A stretch of 64,000 nt of DNA from Robiginitomaculum sp. (lineage in GTDB: Bacteria > Pseudomonadota > Alphaproteobacteria > Caulobacterales > Maricaulaceae): NCBI GenBank assembly GCA_021776595.1, contig JAJFFP010000043.1, forward strand, positions 1 through 64,000. Reading direction: 5' to 3'. Numbering within the stretch: the first letter of the stretch is position 1; every line of letters begins with the position of its first letter. The position numbers and the translations under genes were made by a program. The notes beneath the pieces were generated by a model. The model ran no database searches. It was not told the origin of the DNA and worked only from the letters and a program-made list of their open reading frames with translations. This document shows, piece after piece, positions 7,005 through 14,698 of the stretch.

Positions 7005-8366
7005 ATGGCCACCAAAGATAACAATGAAGGCGAACGCTTTACCGGACATGGCTCGGAATGGCGAGACTCTGATCTAAGTCAGGAAGATGCCCTGGTCGCC
7101 ACGGCCTGGATTGAGCAAAAAATCAACAAGCGTTCCATGCTGACCAATAAAGACCGGGTCCATGACATTCGAGACGTCATGTGGGAACTGGAAAAAGACG
7201 GTGAAATTGTGGTGCACCGCGTTACTGATGAGCACGAGCCGGTCATGGCTAAAACCCTTTATGGCTGGGACAAAAAAATTCCCACCAACCAGCTTTGGCA
7301 CCATAAATCCTGCGGCCAATGTGGTAATATTCCAGGCTATCCTGCATCGCTTTTGTGGCTGATGAATATGATGGATATTCGCTACCTTGACGAAACCGAT
7401 CAGACTTCCTGCACTGCCTGGAATTATCATGGTTCCGGTATTGGCAATATAGTCAGCCTGGCCGCGGTGTTTTTGCGCAATTTCCATCAGGCCTATGTGT
7501 CGGCAAAGGCCGAAGGCAAGCCAGAGGGCTATTATTACCCGTTGGTGCATTGCGGCACCTCGTTTGGTAATTATAAGGAGGTGCGCGAATATTTGCTGCT
7601 TTCTTCCGAACTTCGCGAGCAGGTCAAAAAAATCCTGGGCAAGCTGGATCGTTTGATAGACGGCAAATTGTTGATCCCTGAAGAAGTGGTGCATTATTCA
7701 GAGTGGACCCATGTGATGCGCCATCGCATTAAAGAACATCAGGTGATTGATTGTTCCAATGTGCGCGCCACTATTCATCCGGCCTGCCATGTTTATAAAA
7801 TGGTGCCGCAGGATGTAGTTTATGATGATGATGTCTTAAACGGCGACCGGGTGGCGGTTTCCACCGGCGTTATAGAGGCCATGGGTGCACAGGTCATCGA
7901 CTATTCAACTTGGTATGATTGTTGTGGATTTGGCTTTCGCCACATTATTTCCGAACGCGAATTCACCCGTTCATTTGCCATTGACCGCAAAATCAAGGTG
8001 GCTGTGGAAGAAGCCCATTCTGATGTCATGATTGGTCATGATACCGGCTGTATTACCACATTGGACAAGAATCAGTGGATCGGTCAGGCCGAGGGTAAAA
8101 ATTACGATCTGCCGGTTTTGGCTGATGTGCAATTTGCAGCGCTGGTTTGCGGTGCGCACCCTTACAAAATAGTTCAATCGCACTGGCATGCCTCATCGAC
8201 CGAAAAACTGTTTGACAAACTGGGCATAGACTGGCGTGAAAAAAAGGTAGAATTTGAAGGCTATCTGAAACAGATCGAAGAAGGTGGAAAACAGGAAAAT
8301 CTGTATGATCCACGCCGGCGTATTACCGGTGGTCCTGGGTTTAAGAAACAAGAGCAAATCACATGA
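7005..8366 (+). CDS. hdrB1: sHdr catalytic-type subunit HdrB1 (CCG domains)
   Basis: 453 aa, longer than HdrB2. Cysteine-rich segments include KSCGQCG, ACHVYK, YDCCGFGF and GHDTGC, corresponding to CCG-domain cluster ligands; in methanogen HdrB such ligands hold noncubane 4Fe-4S clusters where the disulfide is reduced. The first CCG set is degenerate (no CCG tripeptide), which is typical of the B1 paralogue of sHdr and suggests that B1 and B2 differ in function. The stop overlaps the hdrA start (ATGA), indicating coupled translation. Confidence 0.92.
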   Translation: MATKDNNEGERFTGHGSEWRDSDLSQEDALVATAWIEQKINKRSMLTNKDRVHDIRDVMWELEKDGEIVVHRVTDEHEPVMAKTLYGWDKKIPTNQLWHHKSCGQCGNIPGYPASLLWLMNMMDIRYLDETDQTSCTAWNYHGSGIGNIVSLAAVFLRNFHQAYVSAKAEGKPEGYYYPLVHCGTSFGNYKEVREYLLLSSELREQVKKILGKLDRLIDGKLLIPEEVVHYSEWTHVMRHRIKEHQVIDCSNVRATIHPACHVYKMVPQDVVYDDDVLNGDRVAVSTGVIEAMGAQVIDYSTWYDCCGFGFRHIISEREFTRSFAIDRKIKVAVEEAHSDVMIGHDTGCITTLDKNQWIGQAEGKNYDLPVLADVQFAALVCGAHPYKIVQSHWHASSTEKLFDKLGIDWREKKVEFEGYLKQIEEGGKQENLYDPRRRITGGPGFKKQEQIT

Positions 8367-9415
8367 GCACAAAACCTGTATTGATTGTTGGCGGCGGCCC
8401 GGCCGGGCTGGCCGCTGCGCACTCACTGGCCAGTGTTGGCCAAAAATGTATTATTGTTGAGAAAAAAGACAGTCTTGGCGGCACACCCATTCATTCTGGC
8501 TATGCCAAGCTGGTGCCTTCTGGTGAGTGGGCCAAAGATGCCATTGGCGGCATGGTTGACCGGGTGACGGGCAATAAGCTGATTACCATAAAAACGGGCA
8601 ACACAGTAAAAGAATTTACCGGCAAGCCGGGCAATTTCTCGGTGAAATACTCGGAAGGCAAAGGCAATAGTGTTTCAGCAGCGGTATTGTGCACGGGCTT
8701 TACTCATTTTGACAGCATCAATAAACCGGAATGGGGCTTTGGCACTTTTCCTGATGTAGTGACGACAACACAGGTGGAGCAAATGATTTCTTCGGGGCAG
8801 GGGGTGCGCCGCCCGTCCAACGGGGAAAAGCCCAAACGGGTTGCGATTTTACTGTGCGTTGGTTCCCGTGATCGCCAGATCGGTCGTGAATGGTGCTCGA
8901 AAATCTGCTGTTCCGTGTCGGCCAACCTGGCCATGGAAATTCGCGAAGAACTGCCAGACTGTCACGTCTATGTCTATTATATGGACATTCGAACCTATGG
9001 CCTTCTGGAAACCAAATATTACTGGAGAAGCCAGGAAGAATTCAAAGTCAAATATATCAAGGCCCGTATTGCCGAGGTTACGTCTGATGGTGACAAGGTG
9101 ATCGTTAAAGGCGAGGATACGCTGGTGAAGCGCCCGATCACCATCCCCTTTGATATGGTGGTTCACGCCATCGGTATGGATCCCAATGTGGATAATATGC
9201 TGCTGTCTTCCATTTTTGACGTCAATCTGGAGCCAAACGGCTTTATTGATCGCCAAAACTCATATGGTGGCATGGGCGCCAGTTCCCGCGAGGGCGTATT
9301 TGTCGCCGGTTCAGCCACCGGGCCTGAAACCATTGATGATTCCATTGCCCAGGGACAGGCGGCCGCCTTTAGCGCGCTCGCCATAGCAAATTCTCAACTG
9401 GCCGCTGCGGAGTAA
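8363..9415 (+). CDS. hdrA: sHdr flavoprotein subunit HdrA
   Basis: 350 aa. N-terminal FAD motif VGGGPAGLAAAHSLASVG, a mid-protein Cys cluster (CVGSRDRQ and WCSKICC) that binds a 4Fe-4S centre in this family, and a C-terminal FAD motif near GVFVAGSATGPETIDDSI. The protein is much shorter than methanogen HdrA and lacks its extra ferredoxin domains, as expected of the sulfur-oxidising type, where electrons flow from the sulfur substrate to the flavin. The electron acceptor is not known from this sequence. Confidence 0.93.
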   Translation: MSTKPVLIVGGGPAGLAAAHSLASVGQKCIIVEKKDSLGGTPIHSGYAKLVPSGEWAKDAIGGMVDRVTGNKLITIKTGNTVKEFTGKPGNFSVKYSEGKGNSVSAAVLCTGFTHFDSINKPEWGFGTFPDVVTTTQVEQMISSGQGVRRPSNGEKPKRVAILLCVGSRDRQIGREWCSKICCSVSANLAMEIREELPDCHVYVYYMDIRTYGLLETKYYWRSQEEFKVKYIKARIAEVTSDGDKVIVKGEDTLVKRPITIPFDMVVHAIGMDPNVDNMLLSSIFDVNLEPNGFIDRQNSYGGMGASSREGVFVAGSATGPETIDDSIAQGQAAAFSALAIANSQLAAAE

Positions 9416-9423
9416 TTGAACCC

Positions 9424-10302
9424 ATGCTATCCTTTTTTAACATCTCAAAAAAGGATGCTGCGGCAGCAGCCAAAGAAGCGCGCCCGCAATTGGAAATCTC
9501 CGGCCCGGTTCTGCAACAAGCCCTGCGACAGGTGATCGTCGGGTGCGAGCCATTGGGCGGTATAGAGCGCTATGTCGCGGCACTGAATCTAAAATCCACC
9601 CTGTTTCAAGAAGCACTTCTCAATGATGCAATAGACGCCATGACAGCCGAAACCTTTAGCGGTCTTTGCGTATTCATGTCTACGGTGCGCCGCCGTATTG
9701 CGCCTTATCTTGATGGCGAAGCCTTTGTGGCTCTGAAAAACGCTGTGCAAACATTGTTGGACGATCGCAAAGGCACTGCCAGTATTGATGCTCGCCTTGC
9801 CGTCTTTTGCGCTGCATTCCCCCAGGATAAAAAACACCGCTGGGTGCGCGATCTGGGGGCGGAAATTCTGCACAATGTGGACCCGGAGCGCTATCCCCTG
9901 ATGACCCGATGGATGTGGGATGTCAAAGCCAATACCGGTGTATTGCGTGAAATCTGGTTTGATGACCAGATCGATCACATATCCCTTGCGGTTCCTGATA
10001 CTTATCTGACCTTCATTACCTTGCGTGAGGAACTCAGCCAGTATCTGACTGAAAATGGTATATTCCGCGACATATTGGGCTATATCGATCTATTATGTGC
10101 GCAAATTTATGCCGATTATATCTGTGCCCAAGGCGGTTCTTATTTACGCACAGATTTTTCCTCTCCCCAGGACCCGATGGAATACACGCGCAGGCTATTG
10201 GGCCTGGATGGGGTAAAAGCGCAAAGCAACAAAACCCGGCTTAAATCCATTGATGGCACCGCTTTTGTCCTTGATGATGCCGACCTTCTGCAACAAAACT
10301 GA
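9424..10302 (+). CDS. Conserved sHdr-locus protein between HdrA and HdrC2 (Hyp)
   Basis: 292 aa, soluble, with an acidic and aromatic-rich C-terminal half and no recognised catalytic motif or Cys cluster. A protein of this kind is nearly always encoded between hdrA and hdrC2 in sHdr operons and is thought to belong to the complex. Its biochemical role is not established. Spacing of 8 bases on each side shows that it is part of the operon. The N-terminal 20 residues (KKDAAAAAKEARPQ) are low complexity and probably flexible. Confidence 0.8.
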   Translation: MLSFFNISKKDAAAAAKEARPQLEISGPVLQQALRQVIVGCEPLGGIERYVAALNLKSTLFQEALLNDAIDAMTAETFSGLCVFMSTVRRRIAPYLDGEAFVALKNAVQTLLDDRKGTASIDARLAVFCAAFPQDKKHRWVRDLGAEILHNVDPERYPLMTRWMWDVKANTGVLREIWFDDQIDHISLAVPDTYLTFITLREELSQYLTENGIFRDILGYIDLLCAQIYADYICAQGGSYLRTDFSSPQDPMEYTRRLLGLDGVKAQSNKTRLKSIDGTAFVLDDADLLQQN

Positions 10303-10310
10303 GCACCTTT

Positions 10311-11051
10311 ATGGCAATTCATGAAAAACATCTGATCCGTCCGGAAAACATTAAAACCCATGACAATCTGGTCATTGACGGGGTTGATGTTTCGGGACAT
10401 TGGAGCACGTTTATCGAAACCCGCGTGGTGACGGATTATAACGAGCAATTACAGGATGAAATCGCAGCCTTGCCAGGCGGGGAATACATTCACCGGTGCT
10501 GGCAATGTGGCTCATGCACCAATTCCTGCACGGTTAATGCCATCAATCCAGACTTTAATCCACGCTACTGGATTTATTTGATCCGGGTAGGCATGGAGTC
10601 GGAGTTGTTACGCGATAAGGAAATTATCTGGCAATGCGTATCGTGCAATAAATGCACCTATGCCTGCCCGCGTGATGTGGTGCCCGAAGGGGTCATGAAA
10701 GCCACGGCCCATTGGCTGGAAATGAAGGGGCACACGGCGCCGTCCAACTCCACAATTTTCGACGAGGAATTCACCCGCCAGGTCGTGCAAACCGGAAAGA
10801 TTGAAGATGGCCGGATTTTGATGAATTTCCTGAAAAACTCCAAACAGCCATTATTTCAGGACTGGTTGATCCAGATGGTCAAACAAATGCTCTGGCATTT
10901 GCCGATCAAATATCTGATGGGCATGGGTCTGGCCACCTTATTTCAGCCAAAAACCAAAAGCTGGGGCAAAGCCCGCGCCGCCATTGAAGAACATATTGCC
11001 GAGGAAAAGGCCGCCGAACGTGCGGCCCTTGGTCTTGATGCTGCCGAATAA
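10311..11051 (+). CDS. hdrC2: sHdr iron-sulfur subunit HdrC2
   Basis: 246 aa with two 4Fe-4S motifs, CWQCGSCTNSC near residue 63 and CVSCNKCTYACP near residue 108. The spacing and the following GHT region resemble HdrC proteins that partner CCG-domain HdrB proteins. A hydrophobic patch (MLWHLPIKYLMGMGLATLF) precedes a charged C-terminus; it is short of a clear transmembrane helix but could mediate membrane or partner contact. The gene precedes hdrB2 by 11 bases. Confidence 0.92.
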   Translation: MAIHEKHLIRPENIKTHDNLVIDGVDVSGHWSTFIETRVVTDYNEQLQDEIAALPGGEYIHRCWQCGSCTNSCTVNAINPDFNPRYWIYLIRVGMESELLRDKEIIWQCVSCNKCTYACPRDVVPEGVMKATAHWLEMKGHTAPSNSTIFDEEFTRQVVQTGKIEDGRILMNFLKNSKQPLFQDWLIQMVKQMLWHLPIKYLMGMGLATLFQPKTKSWGKARAAIEEHIAEEKAAERAALGLDAAE

Positions 11052-11062
11052 GGGAAATTGTT

Positions 11063-11998
11063 ATGCCGGACCGTAAAGAGAAATACAAAAAAGTTGCCTA
11101 TTACCACGGCTGTGCGCTGGAAGGGACGGCGCAGCCCTATAACACATCCACTCGTGCGATTGCAAAAAAGCTGGATCTGGAACTTGTGGACATCAAGAAC
11201 TGGAATTGTTGCGGGGCGATGGAAGTTAAAAACGTCGATCCGGAAATTCAGACCTACCTTTCTTCGCGCGTGATGTCCCTTGCCCATAACAATATGGGCC
11301 AGGATGTGGTGATGGCGCCATGTAACGGGTGTTACCACAACCTGAAAAAGGCTGAATACGATATTTCCCATAAGGAAAAGTCCCGCGAAGTGGTCGAGAA
11401 AATTTCGGCAAAGGCTGATCATCCAGCCTATGAAGCCGGTCAGGTGGAAACCATTCATGCGCTGGACTGGATCAAATATGGCTATGGTGAGGACGAACTG
11501 AAAGCCAAGATCAAAGGCGGTCTTAAAGGATTGAAAGTTGCCAACTATTACGGCTGTATGTATACGCGCCCGCGCCATATTTTTCCCGAAAAAGATCAGG
11601 GCGGTGATAGCGAGAGCACTTCAAAGCCACATTATATGGATGACCTGTTGGCCATTGCCGGTGCGGAAAATGTAGAATTTCCGCTCAAAACCGCCTGTTG
11701 TGGTGGTGCGCATACGTTGTCGGACTCGGATACCTCGACCAGACTGGTTCTGAATATATTACTGGCCGCTGAGGCGGCTGGCGCCGAGGTCATCGCCACA
11801 GAGTGCCCGACCTGTCATAGCGGACTGGAGATGCACCAGATACGGGCCCTGAAACGCATGTCAGCAGAAACCAATGTCAAAGTGGTTTATTTTACGCAAT
11901 TACTGGGCTTGGCCCTCGGCCTAAGTCCACGTAAAGTCGGCATTCATGAAAATGTTTCCAATTCAATTCCGTTGTTAAAAGAAAAGAAAATCGCATGA
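11063..11998 (+). CDS. hdrB2: sHdr catalytic-type subunit HdrB2 (two CCG domains)
   Basis: 311 aa with two complete CCG domains: YHGCALEG, NWNCCGAMEV and PCNGCYHN in the first; YYGCMY, TACCGGAH and ECPTCHSG in the second. In methanogen HdrB each such domain binds a noncubane 4Fe-4S cluster at the disulfide site, so B2 is the likely site for sulfur chemistry on LbpA or another carrier. The last codons overlap the next gene in an ATGA junction. Confidence 0.93.
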   Translation: MPDRKEKYKKVAYYHGCALEGTAQPYNTSTRAIAKKLDLELVDIKNWNCCGAMEVKNVDPEIQTYLSSRVMSLAHNNMGQDVVMAPCNGCYHNLKKAEYDISHKEKSREVVEKISAKADHPAYEAGQVETIHALDWIKYGYGEDELKAKIKGGLKGLKVANYYGCMYTRPRHIFPEKDQGGDSESTSKPHYMDDLLAIAGAENVEFPLKTACCGGAHTLSDSDTSTRLVLNILLAAEAAGAEVIATECPTCHSGLEMHQIRALKRMSAETNVKVVYFTQLLGLALGLSPRKVGIHENVSNSIPLLKEKKIA

Positions 11999-12417
11999 GG
12001 AGTGTTGCTGACATAGGCAAGGCACTGGATTCTCCATTGCCAGAGGATGATCCGGTGGCAGCAGCGATATTTTTGTTAAATTCCGGAGAGGAAATACTCG
12101 AACACTGGTTGCTGGCCCATGACAAAACGCCATTAGATACCTTAAAAGAAGGGTTTCGTATTCTGGCTTTACACCGTCAGGGTGCCAAGGGAGATCCCAG
12201 TTTCAATGCCTGCCGTGAAACCACACGCGAACTGGTTTATCATTATAACCTGATCAAGTTGGACCCGGATCATGAAGATACGATAAAGCGACTGGCGATG
12301 ATGCGGCTCATTTCCAATCACCTCTTTTTGTTTGTCAGCGGCAAAATGGAAGTTGCCGGATTAGGAGAGTTTTGTTGCTCTTCCAAACCGATACGGCTAA
12401 ATTCTGCTTACCAATAA
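11995..12417 (+). CDS. Unknown 140-aa protein encoded between hdrB2 and lbpA
   Basis: Not recognised. The 140-aa product is largely helical by composition, with a central segment rich in His, Arg and Tyr (CRETTRELVYHYNLI) and a Cys pair near the C-terminus (EFCCSSKP). There is no signal peptide or transmembrane segment. The start overlaps the hdrB2 stop in ATGA, and lbpA follows after 21 bases, so it is translated as part of the sHdr operon. The paired Cys next to a lipoate-carrier gene make a sulfur- or metal-binding accessory role conceivable, but this is inference only. Confidence 0.75.
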   Translation: MRSVADIGKALDSPLPEDDPVAAAIFLLNSGEEILEHWLLAHDKTPLDTLKEGFRILALHRQGAKGDPSFNACRETTRELVYHYNLIKLDPDHEDTIKRLAMMRLISNHLFLFVSGKMEVAGLGEFCCSSKPIRLNSAYQ

Positions 12418-12438
12418 AATAATACAAGGAACCTTATC

Positions 12439-12876
12439 ATGCCAGACGTTCGCGGTTGTCATTTTCCCGAAGACCTTCTTTATGATGTGGGCAACCACAT
12501 TTGGGTAAAAGAAGAAGGTGACGGAAGAATAAAGCTGGGCATGACATCGGTGGCTACGGCCATGGCAGGGCAATTAGTGGCTTTTACACCCAAAAAAGTT
12601 GGCCGCAAAGTAAAGGCTGGTCGTTCCTGTGCCACTGTTGAATCTGGTAAATGGGTCGGGCCGGCCAAGTCTTTGGCAGGCGGCGAGGTGCTGGCCTCAA
12701 ATGATGCGCTTGTGGCCAAACCTGATCTGGCCAATGAAGACCCATATGCCAACTGGATGGTGGAAATTCAGGCCGAGGACTGGGACAACATTAAAGGCAA
12801 TTATGTTTCCGGTGCTGATGTCGCCGCGCCATATGAAGCAAAAATGGAAGCCGATGGCTTTGCCGGTTGCGAATAA
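12439..12876 (+). CDS. lbpA: Lipoate-binding protein LbpA (GcvH-like)
   Basis: 145 aa, GcvH-like barrel. The lipoylated lysine is predicted as Lys71 in VESGKWVGP, with the preceding Glu-Ser-Gly conserved as in H-proteins. No glycine-cleavage genes are nearby, whereas the sHdr genes and a dedicated lipoate-assembly set are, so it is the sulfur-oxidation carrier rather than GcvH. Known role: lipoyl-bound sulfur intermediates are presented to sHdr. AAGGAA forms a ribosome site before the ATG. It is the last gene of the operon; no obvious terminator was found after it. Confidence 0.93.
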   Translation: MPDVRGCHFPEDLLYDVGNHIWVKEEGDGRIKLGMTSVATAMAGQLVAFTPKKVGRKVKAGRSCATVESGKWVGPAKSLAGGEVLASNDALVAKPDLANEDPYANWMVEIQAEDWDNIKGNYVSGADVAAPYEAKMEADGFAGCE

Positions 12877-12888
12877 ATAAATTTGCGC

Positions 12889-13038
12889 TCATTTTGTGAT
12901 CGCTGATTTCAACCTGACCAGTCTGTCCAACAATTCTGCGCCAATCGATTTATCTATGTGATAAACTTTGAACTGCTCGATATAGTGATCCAGATTGATT
13001 GCCGGATTTACGGCCTTCCACCGATTGAATGCCGTCAT
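12889..13038 (-). CDS. Small 49-aa protein directly downstream of the FG-GAP gene
   Basis: The ATG at 13038 lies one base after the stop of the FG-GAP gene on the same strand. The 49-residue product begins MTAFNRW and ends KSAITK, is basic and has protein-like composition. It could be a small co-translated protein or the tail of a decayed gene. No family is recognised and no good ribosome site is visible, so the only support is the tight coupling. Confidence 0.35.
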   Translation of the reverse strand: MTAFNRWKAVNPAINLDHYIEQFKVYHIDKSIGAELLDRLVRLKSAITK

Positions 13039-13039
13039 A

Positions 13040-14302
13040 TTAGTTGCGGTTGATACCAAAGACGTAGGCCGAACCCGATTCGTTGCCTTTGTCGTCATTT
13101 CGAGTGGCCCCGATCAGTGCGGTATCGCCGAAGATCGCAACGCTCCAACCAAAGACATCATCAGCCGCGCCATCGGCAGCGGTAAGCTTGGCCTGATGGC
13201 TCCAGATATTACCGGAGCGGGTGAACACATAGGCTGAACCAGAATTGTCGCCCTTATTGTCTTGAAACATGGCGCCAATTAATGCGGTGTCACCGGCTAG
13301 GGCAACGCTGCGGCCAAACCTGTCGTCCGCTGCACCGTCATGGGCAGTGAGCTTGGCTTGCTGGTGCCAGGTTGTCCCGGTGCGGATGAATACGTAGGCC
13401 GAACCTGCATCTATGCCCATTACGTCGTCGTCGTCTCTGCGGGCCGAAATTAAGGCTGTGTCACCGGACAGGGCGACCCTAACGCCAAAGATATCAGTCT
13501 CTGCGCCATCCGCAGCGGTAAGTTTGGCCTGCTGGCTCCAACTGCTTCCAGAGCGGGTGTAGACATACACCGCGCCCGCATTAAGGGCTTTTTCATCATT
13601 CAGATCGGCTCCGACCACAATGGTGTCACCAGAAAGCGCGACGCTGATGCCGAACACGTCGCCCTGTGCGCCATCGGCGGCTGTAAGCTTGGCCTGCTGT
13701 TTCCAAACCATCCCGGACCACGTGAACACGTAGACCGAGCCAGAGTCATCGCCCTGGTCGCCATCATGCGGTGCCCCAATGACGAGGGTATCGCCGGAGA
13801 GCGCAATGCTCTGACCGAAGGCGTCGCCATGTGCGCCATCCGCAGCGGTAAGTTTGGCCTGCTGGTTCCAATCGCTCCCGGAGCGTGTGAAAACATAGGC
13901 AGATCCCGAATTATCGCCCTTATCGTCATCGCGCATGGCGCCAATTACAGCGGTATCGCCGAAAAGCGCAACATTGCCACCAAAGGTATCGTTCGCCGCT
14001 CCATCAAGGGCAGTGAGCTTGACCTGCTGGCGCCAGATATTACCGGAGCGGGTGAACACATAGGCCGAACCCGCATCAACACCCTTCACGTTGTCGTCTT
14101 TGAAGGCCCCAATCAGTGCGATATCGCCGAAGGTCGCCACACTGTAACCGAAGAAATCGCCCTGTGCACCATCATCGGTCAGAAGCTTTACCTCCGCGGA
14201 GGGCATCGCCACACAAGCCGACAAAACAACCAATAACAGCGGGCCTGCAAAAGCGGGTATGTAATGATTTCTATTCGAGGACAGACTAAAAAAGGTTTTC
14301 AT
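13040..14302 (-). CDS. FG-GAP repeat lipoprotein with seven propeller blades
   Basis: 420 aa. A hydrophobic signal ending in the lipobox LSAC (Cys30) predicts a lipoprotein. The rest is seven tandem repeats of about 55 residues, each with D-G-A-x-x-D-x-FG, a GDTALIGA-like core, and GSAYVFTRSG. Seven FG-GAP units should close into a single seven-bladed beta-propeller; acidic DDDKGD loops suit calcium binding. Repeats are highly alike at the DNA level, a sign of recent duplication or conversion. Function is unknown: such propellers often mediate adhesion or matrix binding. It points away from the sHdr operon and is probably an independent transcription unit. Confidence 0.85.
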   Translation of the reverse strand: MKTFFSLSSNRNHYIPAFAGPLLLVVLSACVAMPSAEVKLLTDDGAQGDFFGYSVATFGDIALIGAFKDDNVKGVDAGSAYVFTRSGNIWRQQVKLTALDGAANDTFGGNVALFGDTAVIGAMRDDDKGDNSGSAYVFTRSGSDWNQQAKLTAADGAHGDAFGQSIALSGDTLVIGAPHDGDQGDDSGSVYVFTWSGMVWKQQAKLTAADGAQGDVFGISVALSGDTIVVGADLNDEKALNAGAVYVYTRSGSSWSQQAKLTAADGAETDIFGVRVALSGDTALISARRDDDDVMGIDAGSAYVFIRTGTTWHQQAKLTAHDGAADDRFGRSVALAGDTALIGAMFQDNKGDNSGSAYVFTRSGNIWSHQAKLTAADGAADDVFGWSVAIFGDTALIGATRNDDKGNESGSAYVFGINRN

Positions 14303-14698
14303 GTTCCTGTCCTCGTATGAGAAATTGAAGGGCCCCTAGAAAACTGGACGGTCTACCAATATGTACCTGCACATAAATTCGGAGGCCAGTTATACCAAAT
14401 AAAAGGTTCAAAGGTAGACACTTTCTTTCCAAACACCACGACGTGTGATGCCAATTTAGAGAATTACATTATACACCCAGCATGGCGTACGTTTGTCGGT
14501 CCCTAAATTCAACTCTCAGCTTACCCAATCAATCGTCATCGTGCTCGTACTCGTACTCGATGTCACCCAACTCATCATCAAAATCCTCATCAGTGTGGTC
14601 GCCCCAATTAACTGGTTCTGCGCTTTGTTTTGTCACACCTTTGCCAAACACCGAAATTATATCTATTGAATCTGGTAGATGAGTCTAAGGGGACCGAG
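14303..14698. other. Intergenic stretch with one short acidic minus-strand frame
   Basis: This stretch separates the FG-GAP gene (minus) from the SqdB-like gene (plus), so it should hold both promoters. A perfect TATAAT is present on the minus strand near 14470 but without a well-placed -35 box. A minus-strand frame at 14529-14651 (GTG at 14651 or 14636, TGA at 14529) would encode a 35-40 residue acidic peptide ending in EYEYEHDDD. It has an in-frame stop just upstream and no clear ribosome site, so it is not called as a gene. Nothing else is recognised. Confidence 0.4.

Noticed and set aside
8849-9256. Antisense open frame of 135 codons in hdrA
   Set aside because: Shadow frame of a strongly supported gene with all cofactor motifs in the other strand.
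13040-14302. Tandem repeats as a CRISPR array
   Set aside because: The repeats are protein-coding FG-GAP units of about 165 bases, not short direct repeats with spacers.
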